A DNA stretch of 64,000 nt, taken from contig NZ_CP019893.1 of the NCBI RefSeq assembly GCF_002156705.1, positions 930,001-994,000 on the forward strand, written 5' to 3'. The notes below the pieces were generated by a model, which saw nothing but the letters and a program-made list of their open reading frames with translations, had not been told where the DNA came from and searched no databases. Within the stretch, counting starts at the first letter, position 1. Each line of letters begins with the position of its first letter. This stretch comes from Natrarchaeobaculum aegyptiacum. Lineage in GTDB: Archaea > Halobacteriota > Halobacteria > Halobacteriales > Natrialbaceae. The translations under genes were made by a program, and so were the position numbers. Positions 8,584 through 16,961 of this stretch are shown here, one piece after another.

Positions 8584-9663
8584 CTATCGCTCGCTCTCGC
8601 CGACCGCGCCGTCTTCCTCGCTCGTCTGGACCTCCTCGTCGACCACTCGATAGGACCGACCTCGGCGCTTGCCCACTGCCTCGATCAGGTCGTAGTGGAC
8701 CATCTTCGTCAGGTAGTTCCGGAGCGTCCGCTCGGTTTTTGGCTTCGTGACCCGGCGCTCGTAGGCGTCGTAGAGGTCGGTTGGCTCGATCTCGCCGGCG
8801 TCAGCGATTACCTCGTACAGTATCCGCTGGTGCTCGATCAGCCCCTCGAGGGTCTTCCGACGGATCGCCGTCTGAGCGTCCGGAATCGACGCCTCGATCA
8901 CGTCGTCGGTGAACTGGTCCGTTCCCCGTCGCTCCGCTCGCCGCGCTGCAGACCGCAGGATGCCGATCCCAACGCGCGCGTCACCCGAGGCTGCGTCCGC
9001 AATCGTCCGGAACTGGGCATCGGAGACGGCTCCCGGCTCGAGAGCTTTCTCGGCCCGCCGCTGGAGGATCGCCGCGAGTTCAGTCGTTCGATATCGGTCG
9101 AACCGAACCCGGGTGCTCGCGTGCAGGCGCGAGCGAATCCGGTCGTCGAGTCGCGCAAACAGTTCGTCCTCGCGGTTGGCGATCATGACCAGCGAAACGT
9201 GACGAAGCCGGTAGAGGTCGTAGAGCACGTCCGTCTCCTCGAGCTGGTCGACCTCGTCTAAGATGACGACGATCGGTCCCTCGTCGGCCGCCTCGAGCCG
9301 ACCGAACAGTTCGTCTTTCGGCGTCGATCGGTGGAGGTCCGCCGTCCGGTCGATCGCCTCGAGGATCGCGTAGAGTACCCGAAACCGGGTGTACTCCTGC
9401 CAGCAGTTGACGTAGGCGGTCCTGATTTCGGGGTCTTCCTCCCGGAGCTGCTCGAGCGTGTAGCGGGCGATACAGGTCTTGCCGACTCCCGTCGGACCGA
9501 AGAGAAACGCGGGCTCGGCTCGTTCGCCGTAGAGCAGCGGCTCGAGGGTCTCCGAGAGGTGGGTCACCTCGTCGTGACGATGGACCACCTCGGTCGGGAC
9601 GAAGTCCTCGCGCAGGACACGGGCGTCGACGATCACATCCACCCGTTTCGGCTCGAGTGACAT
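8584..9663 (-). CDS. orc1: Orc1/Cdc6-family AAA+ ATPase (short form)
   Basis: A 359-residue Orc1/Cdc6-type protein that binds and remodels DNA using ATP. Walker A is GPTGVGKT (residues 56-63), Walker B VVILDEVD (132-139) and sensor I includes ANRED near 162-166; a C-terminal winged helix follows, with QRILYEVIADAG near its start. It is shorter than typical origin-binding haloarchaeal Orc1 proteins (usually above 400 residues). The ATG at 9663 gives MSLEPKRVDV; a longer frame to 9852 runs through the promoter element and is rejected. No origin-like repeat array was recognised nearby, so a regulatory role, like that of Sulfolobus Orc1-2 in the DNA-damage response, is an alternative to origin firing. 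Confidence 0.88.
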   Translation of the reverse strand: MSLEPKRVDVIVDARVLREDFVPTEVVHRHDEVTHLSETLEPLLYGERAEPAFLFGPTGVGKTCIARYTLEQLREEDPEIRTAYVNCWQEYTRFRVLYAILEAIDRTADLHRSTPKDELFGRLEAADEGPIVVILDEVDQLEETDVLYDLYRLRHVSLVMIANREDELFARLDDRIRSRLHASTRVRFDRYRTTELAAILQRRAEKALEPGAVSDAQFRTIADAASGDARVGIGILRSAARRAERRGTDQFTDDVIEASIPDAQTAIRRKTLEGLIEHQRILYEVIADAGEIEPTDLYDAYERRVTKPKTERTLRNYLTKMVHYDLIEAVGKRRGRSYRVVDEEVQTSEEDGAVGESER

Positions 9664-9679
9664 AAACGACGCCGGGCCG

Positions 9680-9697
9680 TTTCCGATATTTCCGAAA
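9680..9697 (-). promoter_or_regulatory. Tandem 9-mer promoter element of the orc1-like gene
   Basis: The + strand reads TTTCCGATATTTCCGAAA, two direct 9-mers of form TTTCCGAWA. It starts 16 nt outside the orc1 ATG and overlaps the likely TATA position. Across about 27 bases it differs from the copy before the PolB2 operon (8343-8360) by one substitution and one inserted base. The match in sequence, orientation and distance makes chance unlikely and suggests a common regulator, possibly the Orc1-like protein itself. Confidence 0.7.
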
Positions 9698-9710
9698 CTG
9701 CTCGTGGCGC

Positions 9711-9914
9711 TCAGTCGGCCTCTGCGGGAGGACGGGGTCGGTGGCTGGTTCGCCGGTCGACCGTCGATCCGCAGTCCGGACAGACGAGGTACCGAACGCC
9801 ATCGACCCGGCACTCGAGCCAGTCGTGGGCGATCGGTCCCTCGTGGTCGCACGTCGGACAGAAGAGGACGGTCTTTCGCCGTCGGTCGTCAGTAGCGTGA
9901 GATGTCGACGTCAT
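9711..9914 (-). CDS. Small CPxC zinc-finger protein
   Basis: A 67-residue protein with two cysteine pairs, FCPTCDHEG and VCPDCGST, spaced like a zinc ribbon, and a short basic tail. It belongs to the large set of very small haloarchaeal zinc-finger proteins with unknown targets. It lies upstream of orc1 on the same strand, with a 47-nt gap that contains the orc1 promoter element, so it is probably transcribed separately. The ATG at 9914 is the only good start. Confidence 0.7.
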   Translation of the reverse strand: MTSTSHATDDRRRKTVLFCPTCDHEGPIAHDWLECRVDGVRYLVCPDCGSTVDRRTSHRPRPPAEAD

Positions 9915-11316
9915 CGCTAGAGGTTACGGGTCGGCAGGTAAACGCTTTGTCCGAAACTAACGATGGTTATGGATCGACGATTCTGACCGCACAAACAGCG
10001 GCCTGCCGAACGCACAGCCCAGCGAGGAGGTGTCACGCGGCCTGCTCGATTCGCGTAGAGAGATATTCGGTATCGCATCATAAGATTTATCGGAGAGTCC
10101 GGCCCAGAGCAGGAATCGACCCGACGAGTGCGAACGCGCAGGAAAAACAGCGATACGGCTCGACAACGAGCCGAAACCGTCGATCGGCACGGAGCGGTCG
10201 CGACCCGTGGAAAGGGTACAGTCAGTGAGCCGAACCTGGCGAGTGCTGTGCCGAACGGGGACTCGAGTGACGCCATCGGTAGTCCCAGCCACGGGACCGG
10301 CGACTGGAGAAACGTATCGTGCGCGGCCGTTCCAGCGTTCGAACCCGCTCGCAAGATCGATCGTGTTTCGAACGTCGATACTGCGAGACAGTGAACGGCA
10401 TCCCTCGACAGATCCAGGTCGGCCCGTCACCCGAGACCACCGCCTTCGCGAGCTGCCCCCCAGGGTAGCGTGCGGAGAAGGTCGCTCCAGATGTTGCGTC
10501 GAACGCTGGCTACGGCTGGTTGGATCTCGCATGCAGACAAAAAACCAGGACGACGCGTTCGTCTCGCCAACAAACCGGATCGAGCCACCCACTATCCGAG
10601 CAATCCTCGGTCCATGGAGTCGAGATTGGACACACCGATGGCCCCGCGATATCGACGCGGCAAACAGAGCACTCGCGAGCCGGCAGCGACAGCCACTATC
10701 ACCGAAACTCGAGTCGCGTCACGTTCGAGGGAGGGCGTGTCGAAGCTGTCCGTGCAAGTCGTTCCGACGGCGACCGAGTGCGAGTCAGGTAGTGCCCCGG
10801 TTGCTGGAGAGGGCGATTCCGACGGGCACGGTCAGAAATTGGGGCGTTCGGAAACCGAGCGATCCACTCGGGACTGGCAGAACGTCCTCGCAGTGAGACG
10901 ACGCGTCCGAAATCCCCGCAGTCGCCGATGGGAAACGAGGAGTCCCGGCTGCTGTCGGCTTCTGATCCGTGCCGGCTCGAGCTGGGCTCGAGTCGACGCC
11001 GTGCCGACCACGTTGAGCCTGCAAGTACCGAACGAACGGAGAACGCACACGTCGACGTCAGAATCAGGGGCCTCGCTACGGCCCGAACACGGACGTACCG
11101 ACCCCGGTAAATCCTATATCGCGATATGAAATTTGGTGTGGGTCGAAAATCAACCTCAGGATGTGAATTTCTACAAACCACTAGCTCTCCAACACCTGGA
11201 CTAACTAGATACCATCATAGGTTCGAAGAATAATATCACTACATGCGTATGCTGTGCGTCTATCCAACATAGCATGTGCCGGTTTCAAAATAACCCCCGT
11301 TAAAACCAGGGTGATA
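9915..11316. other. 1.4 kb gene-poor stretch
   Basis: No gene could be supported. The open frames, including one of 219 codons at 10470-11129, translate to Arg/Ser/Thr-rich sequence without domains and with the look of GC-rich non-coding DNA. Composition changes at about 11110, where an AT-rich stretch of about 200 bases begins. It contains no recognisable tRNA, transposase remnant or CRISPR-like repeat. It lies beside an orc1-like gene, but no origin recognition box pattern was recognised by eye. It may be decayed DNA or hold an unknown non-coding RNA. Confidence 0.4.
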
Positions 11317-11598
11317 TCAGGATCTCGAGTTCGAGCCTGCGACCTGCCCCATCGGTGAGACGAACCACGAGCCAAGCAGGACGAACAGTCCGACGATGGC
11401 CAGGATCACGCCGATCGGTGGATTAAGAAACAGTAGCGGAATGGCGACGACGAAGGCGAGTACACCGTTTTTTCTCACCGCTCGTTTCGGTGCATTTCCA
11501 CACGCAGTGCAGGTACCAGTTCCCTCCTCTAGAGGTTCGTTGCAGGCTGCACACGTTCTGGGCATGTTGTCTCTCTCGCTCTCTTCGCTCTTAGCCAT
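11317..11598 (-). CDS. Small zinc-ribbon membrane protein
   Basis: A 93-residue protein with an N-terminal zinc ribbon (CAACNEPL and CTACGNAP) followed by two closely spaced hydrophobic segments (LAFVVAIPLLFL and IGVILAIVGLFVLL) that should form a membrane hairpin. The start at 11598 gives MAKSEESERD; a second Met 11 codons later (MPRTCAAC) is also possible. Such zinc ribbon plus two-helix proteins are common and uncharacterised in archaea. It is isolated, facing away from the sulfide oxidation cluster. Confidence 0.6.
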   Translation of the reverse strand: MAKSEESERDNMPRTCAACNEPLEEGTGTCTACGNAPKRAVRKNGVLAFVVAIPLLFLNPPIGVILAIVGLFVLLGSWFVSPMGQVAGSNSRS

Positions 11599-11813
11599 TG
11601 GTATTGAATAATTGATTAATAGATACACCGTCTGTTATGAGCCTCTCTCAACCACGAATTGACCTGTTGTTGTCAGTTAGGGGGGCTGCTTTATAGCTAT
11701 CCGTTCTAACGTGGACAACAATGGTGTGTCAATGCCACCCATTCCCCCTATTTCGACTCGTGTACTGTAGCCGGCCAGACAAGCTCGGTACCGATGCTCG
11801 ACTTCACTCTGTA

Positions 11814-11819
11814 AGGAGG
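11814..11819 (+). promoter_or_regulatory. Strong Shine-Dalgarno sequence before the Sqr-like gene
   Basis: AGGAGG in GTAAGGAGGG lies 10 nt before the ATG at 11830. A perfect Shine-Dalgarno sequence ahead of the first gene of an operon implies a leadered mRNA, unlike the mostly leaderless starts in this window, and fixes the start of this gene. Confidence 0.7.
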
Positions 11820-11829
11820 GTTCGGATGA

Positions 11830-12993
11830 ATGGCGACTGACTCGACAGACGTGGACGGCCAGCGCGTCGTGATCGTCGGTGGTGGGACCGGCGGCACGGT
11901 CGTCGCCAACAAGCTCTCGGACGCGTTGCGTGGCGAACTCGAGGCCGGCACACTCGAGGTAACGCTCGTCACCGACACGCCCGATCACGTCTACAAGCCG
12001 ATCTTCCTATACGTCGCCTTCGACAGGAAATCGATAGCCGATAGCCGCCGTCCACACCGGGAAATCCTCGATCGACGAGTCGAGTGTCGTCTCGACCACG
12101 TCACCGCGATTGACACCGACGAGAAGCGCTTGACTCTCGAGGACGGTGACTCGCTCGGGTACGACTACCTCGTGATCGCTACGGGTGCGACGCTCGACCC
12201 GGAGGCCGTCGACGGACTCGCCGAGGGCGGCCATCACTTCTACACCGCCGACGCTGCCGAAACGCTTCGGGACGAACTCGCGGCGTTCACGTCCGGCCAT
12301 CTGGTATTGAGCACGGTCGGTATCACTCACATGTGTCCGGCGGCACCGATCGAATTCGCGCTCATCGTCGACGACTGGCTCCGAGAACGCGGTCGTCGGG
12401 ATGACATCGACCTCACCTACACCTACCCGGTCGACGGCGCACACACAATCGAGTCGATAGACGACTGGGTAACGCCGCTTTTGGCTGCGCGGGACATTTC
12501 CCTCGAGACCGACTTCGAGGTCGATTCCGTCGATCCGGACCGCGAACACATCACGGCAACCGACGGTCGGACGCTCGAGTACGACCTCCTCGTGACGATC
12601 CCGCCCCACGTCGGCGGGTCGATCGTCGAACGGGCAGAGCTGGGCGAAGAGTGGATCGAGGTCGACAACCACACGCTCGAGGCAACGCGTGCCGAGGATG
12701 TCTCCGCGCTGGGGGACGTTACCGACGTCCCGACGAGCAAAGCCGGCAGCGCCGCACACTACCAAGCCGGCGTCGTCGCGGACCGGATCGCGAGTGCGGT
12801 CCGGGGACAGACGCCGACGACCACGTACGACGGCCGGACGCTCTGTTTCGTCGAGGCCGGCCTCGAGGAGGCGACGTTCGTCTCCTTCGACTACGATCTG
12901 GATCCGGTCGTTCGACCGCCCTCCCAGTTCGTCCACTGGGCGAAACTCGCGTACAACGAATCGTACTGGCTGACTGCCAGAGGCTTGCTCTGA
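11830..12993 (+). CDS. sqr: Sulfide:quinone oxidoreductase-like FAD protein
   Basis: A 387-residue FAD-dependent oxidoreductase. The Rossmann motif is VVIVGGGTGG (residues 13-22), with ATGATLDP around 117-124 as the second FAD contact. Cys169 lies in HMCPAAPIEF, the position of a catalytic cysteine in sulfide:quinone oxidoreductases, and a second cysteine is in TLCFVEAG near the C terminus, where the family has its other redox cysteine. The enzyme would oxidise sulfide to polysulfide and reduce membrane quinone. It heads an operon with DUF1641, CydA and CydB, which gives a complete path from sulfide to oxygen. A perfect Shine-Dalgarno supports the ATG. A related NADH dehydrogenase-like function is the main alternative. 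Confidence 0.8.
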   Translation: MATDSTDVDGQRVVIVGGGTGGTVVANKLSDALRGELEAGTLEVTLVTDTPDHVYKPIFLYVAFDRKSIADSRRPHREILDRRVECRLDHVTAIDTDEKRLTLEDGDSLGYDYLVIATGATLDPEAVDGLAEGGHHFYTADAAETLRDELAAFTSGHLVLSTVGITHMCPAAPIEFALIVDDWLRERGRRDDIDLTYTYPVDGAHTIESIDDWVTPLLAARDISLETDFEVDSVDPDREHITATDGRTLEYDLLVTIPPHVGGSIVERAELGEEWIEVDNHTLEATRAEDVSALGDVTDVPTSKAGSAAHYQAGVVADRIASAVRGQTPTTTYDGRTLCFVEAGLEEATFVSFDYDLDPVVRPPSQFVHWAKLAYNESYWLTARGLL

Positions 12994-12995
12994 TC

Positions 12996-13652
12996 ATGAC
13001 TAACGAAACAATCACCGACGAGGATGACCTCGATAGACTCCTCGTCGAAGCGATCGAAACGAATTCCGAGGCAGTCGCCGCGTTCGTCCACCAGGAAGGC
13101 CATCTCGAGGGGTTGTTCGACACCCCGGCGTTCGAGACGGACCGTCTCGACGACCGACTCCTCGAGGCGGCTGCCGACGCCGAGGCGGCCGAGGGCCCGG
13201 ATCGACTGACCGCGGTCCTCGAGAAAAACGCCGACGAGCTCGCCACCGGCCTCGAGCGGGTCGCCAGGCTTGAGGCGACCGGCGACCTCGAGACGCTGGT
13301 CGGTCTGGCGAACACGATCGCGTTGCTCGCCGCCGCGGTCGACGACGACATCGTCATGTCGGTCGGCGGGACCGCTGGTTCGCTCGGAGAGGTCGCGGAT
13401 ACGACGGCTGATCCGGATACGGTCGCCGGTGTCCAGACGTTGCTCGAGGGGCTCGGTGAGGCGGCCGGGGAAAAGCCACCGGAACAAGTCGGCACTGTCG
13501 AATTGATGCGGACGCTTCGAAACCCCGACGTCCAGCGTGGACTCGGATTTCTCGTCGCCATGGTTCGGGCCGTCGGGGTCCAGCTGGAAGACGAGCGGGA
13601 GGCGATCGACCGAGCAGCGGAGGAAAGTGAGTCGAGTGGTGAGAGACAGTGA
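12996..13652 (+). CDS. DUF1641 protein, Sqr partner
   Basis: A 218-residue acidic protein whose C-terminal half carries the DUF1641 pattern (GTVELMRTLRNPDVQRGLGF, about residues 166-185). DUF1641 proteins are found beside sulfide:quinone oxidoreductases and formate dehydrogenase-like genes, but their function is not established. The ATG at 12996 comes 2 nt after the stop of the upstream gene, and the stop overlaps the GTG of cydA by 4 nt, so it is translationally coupled to both. It may act as a soluble adaptor at the membrane. Confidence 0.82.
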   Translation: MTNETITDEDDLDRLLVEAIETNSEAVAAFVHQEGHLEGLFDTPAFETDRLDDRLLEAAADAEAAEGPDRLTAVLEKNADELATGLERVARLEATGDLETLVGLANTIALLAAAVDDDIVMSVGGTAGSLGEVADTTADPDTVAGVQTLLEGLGEAAGEKPPEQVGTVELMRTLRNPDVQRGLGFLVAMVRAVGVQLEDEREAIDRAAEESESSGERQ

Positions 13653-15076
13653 TCGAGCCGCTGCTGATCGACCCCGAACTGGGGAGTCGCATTCAGTTCG
13701 GCGGCACGCTTTCGGTCCACATTGTCTTCGCCGCCCTCTCGGTCGGGCTCGCCCCCTACATCGTCTACTTCACTTACAAGGAGATCTCGACGGGTCGTGA
13801 GAAGTACGAACGGTTGCGCTCGTTCTGGACGAAGATCTTCGCCATCGGGTTCGTGATGGGCACGGCGACGGGGATCCCAATGAGCTTCCAGTTCGGGACG
13901 AACTTTCCCGCGTTCTCGGAGTTCGCCGGTGAACTCATCGGCGGCCCCCTCGCCTTCGAGTCGACGATGGCATTCTTCCTCGAGGCCGTCTTCCTCGGTG
14001 TCCTGTTGTTCGGCCGCGAACGAGTTAGCGACCGCGTCTACGTCCTCTCGTCGGTGCTCGTGATGGTCGGTGCGTGGCTTTCGGCGCTGTGGATCCTCAT
14101 CGTCAACTCCTGGATGCAGACGCCCCAGGGTTACGAACTGATCGAGGAAAACGGCGTGACAGGACTCGTACTCACCGATCCCATTGCGGCGTACTTCACC
14201 CCGCGGCTGTTCTGGATGTACGTCCACATGCAGAACGCAGCGGTGATCTCAGTGACGCTCTTCGTCGCCGGCGTCGCCGCCTACTTCGTCTGGACGAACC
14301 CCGACAGCGAGCCCTGGCGCGGGACGCTCAAGCTCTCTGTCGGCGTCCTCGCGATCACCTCGATCTTCCAGGTGATCCACGGCGATATGTACACCCGCCA
14401 CGTCGTCCAGACTCAGCCGATGAAGTTCGCCGCCATGGAGGCGATCTACGAGACCAAAGAGGGCGCCCCGTTGCACCTGCTCGCGTTCCCGCGAAGTCTC
14501 GAGGACCTCACCGACCCGCGGGCTGAGGAACTGTTCACGGTCAGTATTCCATATCTGGCGTCGTTTCTCGCCGAGGCCGATCCGACCGGGGTCGTCTACG
14601 GCCTCGAGGAGTTCGATGTGCAGAACCCGCCGGTCGCGTACGTCTTCTGGTCGTTCCGGACGATGGTGTTTCTCGGCTTCTGGTTCATCGTCCTCGGACT
14701 GTGGGGCGTCTACCGGATGCGAAAGGGCGTGCTCTTCGAGCGCGGACGCTACCTGAAAGCGCTCCTGGCTTCGATCCCGCTCGGATTCGTCGCGACGATC
14801 GTCGGCTGGTACGTCACCGAGATCGGCCGCCAGCCCTGGATCATCCAGGACGTCCAGCTTACGAGCGAGGGGGTCTCTCAGACGCTCACATCGACCCAGA
14901 TGACGATCTCGCTTTCCGCCTTTGCGATCGCCTACGCGATCCTCGTCGTTCTGTTCATCCGGGTGATCAAATGGATCGTCGACGACGAACTCGAGCGCGT
15001 TCTCGAGGACGACTTCGAACGGGTCGAGCAAGAACGGACCGACGACCAAGCGCCGAGTGGCTCCGGTGAGGTGTGA
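13649..15076 (+). CDS. cydA: Cytochrome bd-type quinol oxidase subunit I
   Basis: A 475-residue membrane protein with about nine hydrophobic segments, the catalytic subunit that oxidises quinol and reduces oxygen. A haem-ligand histidine is in TLSVHIVFA (His24), and the glutamates of the proton pathway are in AFESTMAFFLEAVF (about residues 107-120). The GTG start overlaps the stop of the DUF1641 gene. The Q-loop is short, as in many archaeal and Gram-positive enzymes. As part of the sulfide oxidation operon it would supply an oxidase that, as known for bd enzymes, resists sulfide. Confidence 0.92.
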   Translation: MIEPLLIDPELGSRIQFGGTLSVHIVFAALSVGLAPYIVYFTYKEISTGREKYERLRSFWTKIFAIGFVMGTATGIPMSFQFGTNFPAFSEFAGELIGGPLAFESTMAFFLEAVFLGVLLFGRERVSDRVYVLSSVLVMVGAWLSALWILIVNSWMQTPQGYELIEENGVTGLVLTDPIAAYFTPRLFWMYVHMQNAAVISVTLFVAGVAAYFVWTNPDSEPWRGTLKLSVGVLAITSIFQVIHGDMYTRHVVQTQPMKFAAMEAIYETKEGAPLHLLAFPRSLEDLTDPRAEELFTVSIPYLASFLAEADPTGVVYGLEEFDVQNPPVAYVFWSFRTMVFLGFWFIVLGLWGVYRMRKGVLFERGRYLKALLASIPLGFVATIVGWYVTEIGRQPWIIQDVQLTSEGVSQTLTSTQMTISLSAFAIAYAILVVLFIRVIKWIVDDELERVLEDDFERVEQERTDDQAPSGSGEV

Positions 15077-15080
15077 GCGC

Positions 15081-16148
15081 GTGACGACCAACTTCCCGAT
15101 CATGGCGGACGTGACTCGAGTCGATACCGTATTGTTCGGCCCCGTCGTTCCCGTCGACGAGTACCTGATCCCGTGGTTGCCCGAACTCTGGTTTGGTATC
15201 TTGCTGTTTACCCTCGGGATGTACGTGTTCCTCGATGGCTTCGACTTCGGGATTGGTATGCTGTACGGGACCCGCGAAGACGAAGCCGAACGCGACCTGT
15301 TGCTCTCGATTTTCGGTCCGGTCTGGGACGCAAACGAGGTGTGGCTCGTCGCGTTCGGGACGGTGCTGTTCGCCGCCTTCCCGCCGGTGTACGCCTCGCT
15401 GCTCAGCGATCACTACCTCCTCGTCTTCGCGATCGTGTTCGCGTTGATCCTGCGGGGGATCACTCCCGAGCTTCGCGAACAACGAGACGAACCAGAGTGG
15501 GTGCGTGCCTGCGACCGAGGCTTCGTGGTGGGCAGCACGCTTTCGCCGTTTTTCATCGGTACCCTCGCTGGAAGCTGGGTCTTCGGGACTGGCACGATCG
15601 CACTCCCGAGTGTCTTGACCGGTGTGGCCGTTGTCTTTCTCTCGGTGGCCAGCGGGGCGGCCTACGTCGCGATGAAGACAACCGACACGCTCCGTGAGGA
15701 GATGGTCAGATACGGACTGTACGCCGCCGCGGGCTACCTGCTCAGTGTCGTTGTGTTGCTCATTACCGTTTTCCTCACCGATCCACTCGGCGTCCGCGAG
15801 ACGCTTCTTTCGACCCCGGTTCTGGCGGTCGTCCTCGTGACGGTCGTCTTCCTCGGTATCGGCGTCGTGGCAGCAACCCGGGACGCACTCGAGGTTACGT
15901 GGTGGTTTTACGCCACCGGCGGCGTCGCGTTCGCGCTGATTACGCTCGTCGCGATTTTGCTGTACCCGGATCTGTACCCCGCTACTGGAACGACTGTCCG
16001 TGAATCGATCATCTCGCCGCTGGCGCTCAACGTCCTCACAGTCGTCGTGATTCCTGTCCTGTTCCTCGTGTTAGCGTACTTCCGGTACCTGTACACGGTG
16101 TTTTCCGGGCCGGTCGAACACGAGGACGGATACGGAACCTCCGACTGA
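15081..16148 (+). CDS. cydB: Cytochrome bd-type quinol oxidase subunit II
   Basis: A 355-residue membrane protein with about eight hydrophobic segments, the non-catalytic partner of CydA. The family motif region GMYVFLDGFDFGIGML and WDANEVWLV is intact. The GTG at 15081 follows the cydA stop by 4 nt; an ATG at 15102 (MADVTRVDT) is an equally good start. It is the last gene of the sqr operon. No small CydX-type subunit was found after it. Confidence 0.92.
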   Translation: MTTNFPIMADVTRVDTVLFGPVVPVDEYLIPWLPELWFGILLFTLGMYVFLDGFDFGIGMLYGTREDEAERDLLLSIFGPVWDANEVWLVAFGTVLFAAFPPVYASLLSDHYLLVFAIVFALILRGITPELREQRDEPEWVRACDRGFVVGSTLSPFFIGTLAGSWVFGTGTIALPSVLTGVAVVFLSVASGAAYVAMKTTDTLREEMVRYGLYAAAGYLLSVVVLLITVFLTDPLGVRETLLSTPVLAVVLVTVVFLGIGVVAATRDALEVTWWFYATGGVAFALITLVAILLYPDLYPATGTTVRESIISPLALNVLTVVVIPVLFLVLAYFRYLYTVFSGPVEHEDGYGTSD

Positions 16149-16494
16149 TTCGATGGAAACACTGCTACGTCAAAGAGCGAGAATCAAGCATGGGACGCAC
16201 GAGACCGACGAGAGGTCTGTACCACAGAGCACGTTGCACTGAATGGTCCCAGTGCATAGGAAGCCGAACCATGGACGTTACAACCCGACTGTCGTTGGGT
16301 ACGATTGTCGGGAAAGCCCGAGTAGGAGACTCTCAGGTTCGCGCACCGGCCTCCTGTAGAGAAGACACTGATCAAGAAGCGGACGCCGTTGCGCTTACCT
16401 CCAGATCGTGATTGCAATCACCAATCACGAGCCAGGAGACAATTCAAGACGTGAGAAACTCAAGACATGGTCTAGATCCTATGACACACTCTAG
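16149..16494. other. Gap between cydB and the DsrE remnant
   Basis: 346 bases without a supportable gene. Base composition is clearly lower in GC than the operon before it, and it leads into the pseudogene and transposase region, which fits foreign or decaying DNA. It must contain the 3' ends of the converging cydB and dsrE-like transcripts. Confidence 0.4.
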
Positions 16495-16815
16495 TTACCC
16501 GATAGTCATCACTTGATTAGAGGTCGTAACAACGTCAAGGAGATCAGACATTGTTGAGATCGGATAAATATCTCCCTCGTCACTGTTCTGGATTTCTAAG
16601 CAGGTTCCACGAGCTAACAACTCACCTCCGGATTCAGTAAACGCCTCCATTCGATCTCGCACATCGTACTGGTCGTCCGTGATCTCCTCAGCCTCCACAC
16701 CTTAGACAAGCAGGAACACGGAGACTTCTTTTCCGTTTTCCAATGCGGTAATTCCGAGACGGAGAGCGTTCCATGTGCGTTCGGGATCACTGGTTTCGAA
16801 AACGATACCCAACAT
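16495..16815 (-). pseudogene. DsrE-family sulfur-transfer protein, broken by an in-frame stop
   Basis: Reading the minus strand from the ATG at 16815 gives MLGIVFETSDPERTWNALRL and then ALENGKEVSVFLLV, a typical DsrE/DsrF/TusD N-terminal half. A TAA (16702-16704) then interrupts at residue 38, exactly where the family has the GDGVE loop. The frame resumes without shift as GVEAEEITDDQYDVRDRMEAF and ends with TMSDLLDVV. The catalytic CGTCL motif has become RGTCL and a CPMSTM-like block reads YPISTM, so two usual cysteines are gone as well. DsrE proteins carry sulfur between enzymes and fit beside an Sqr operon. The loss, next to a transposase, suggests decay after insertion or relaxed selection. 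A GTG restart at 16698 could give a 67-residue fragment. Confidence 0.8.
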
Positions 16816-16961
16816 CTCTACGTCGCCACCATCTACCGGATTAGATATATACTATATATTCACCTTAATGCTAAATAAGACTGTTTTTCGACAACAAATC
16901 GTGTAGTATTGCGTTCACAGATACATTAGATCGACATAATTGAGCGGATATATGATGTGAT
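16816..16961. other. AT-rich region before the transposase
   Basis: A short AT-rich stretch with TATATACTATATATT at about 16844-16858 and further TA-rich patches. It likely contains promoters for the transposase (ATG 16962) and formerly for the DsrE-like gene (start 16815). I looked for a terminal inverted repeat matching sequence beyond 18752 and saw none. Confidence 0.4.

Noticed and set aside
9664-9852. 63-codon N-terminal extension of orc1
   Set aside because: It runs through the promoter element and its sequence is Arg/Pro-rich, unlike Orc1 N termini.
10470-11129. 219-codon open frame in the gene-poor region
   Set aside because: Ser/Thr/Arg-rich translation without domains, no good start, and composition unlike the acidic proteins nearby.
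9664-11316. Possible replication origin next to the orc1-like gene
   Set aside because: Repeated long inverted origin boxes with the G-rich tail of haloarchaeal ORB elements were looked for but not recognised.
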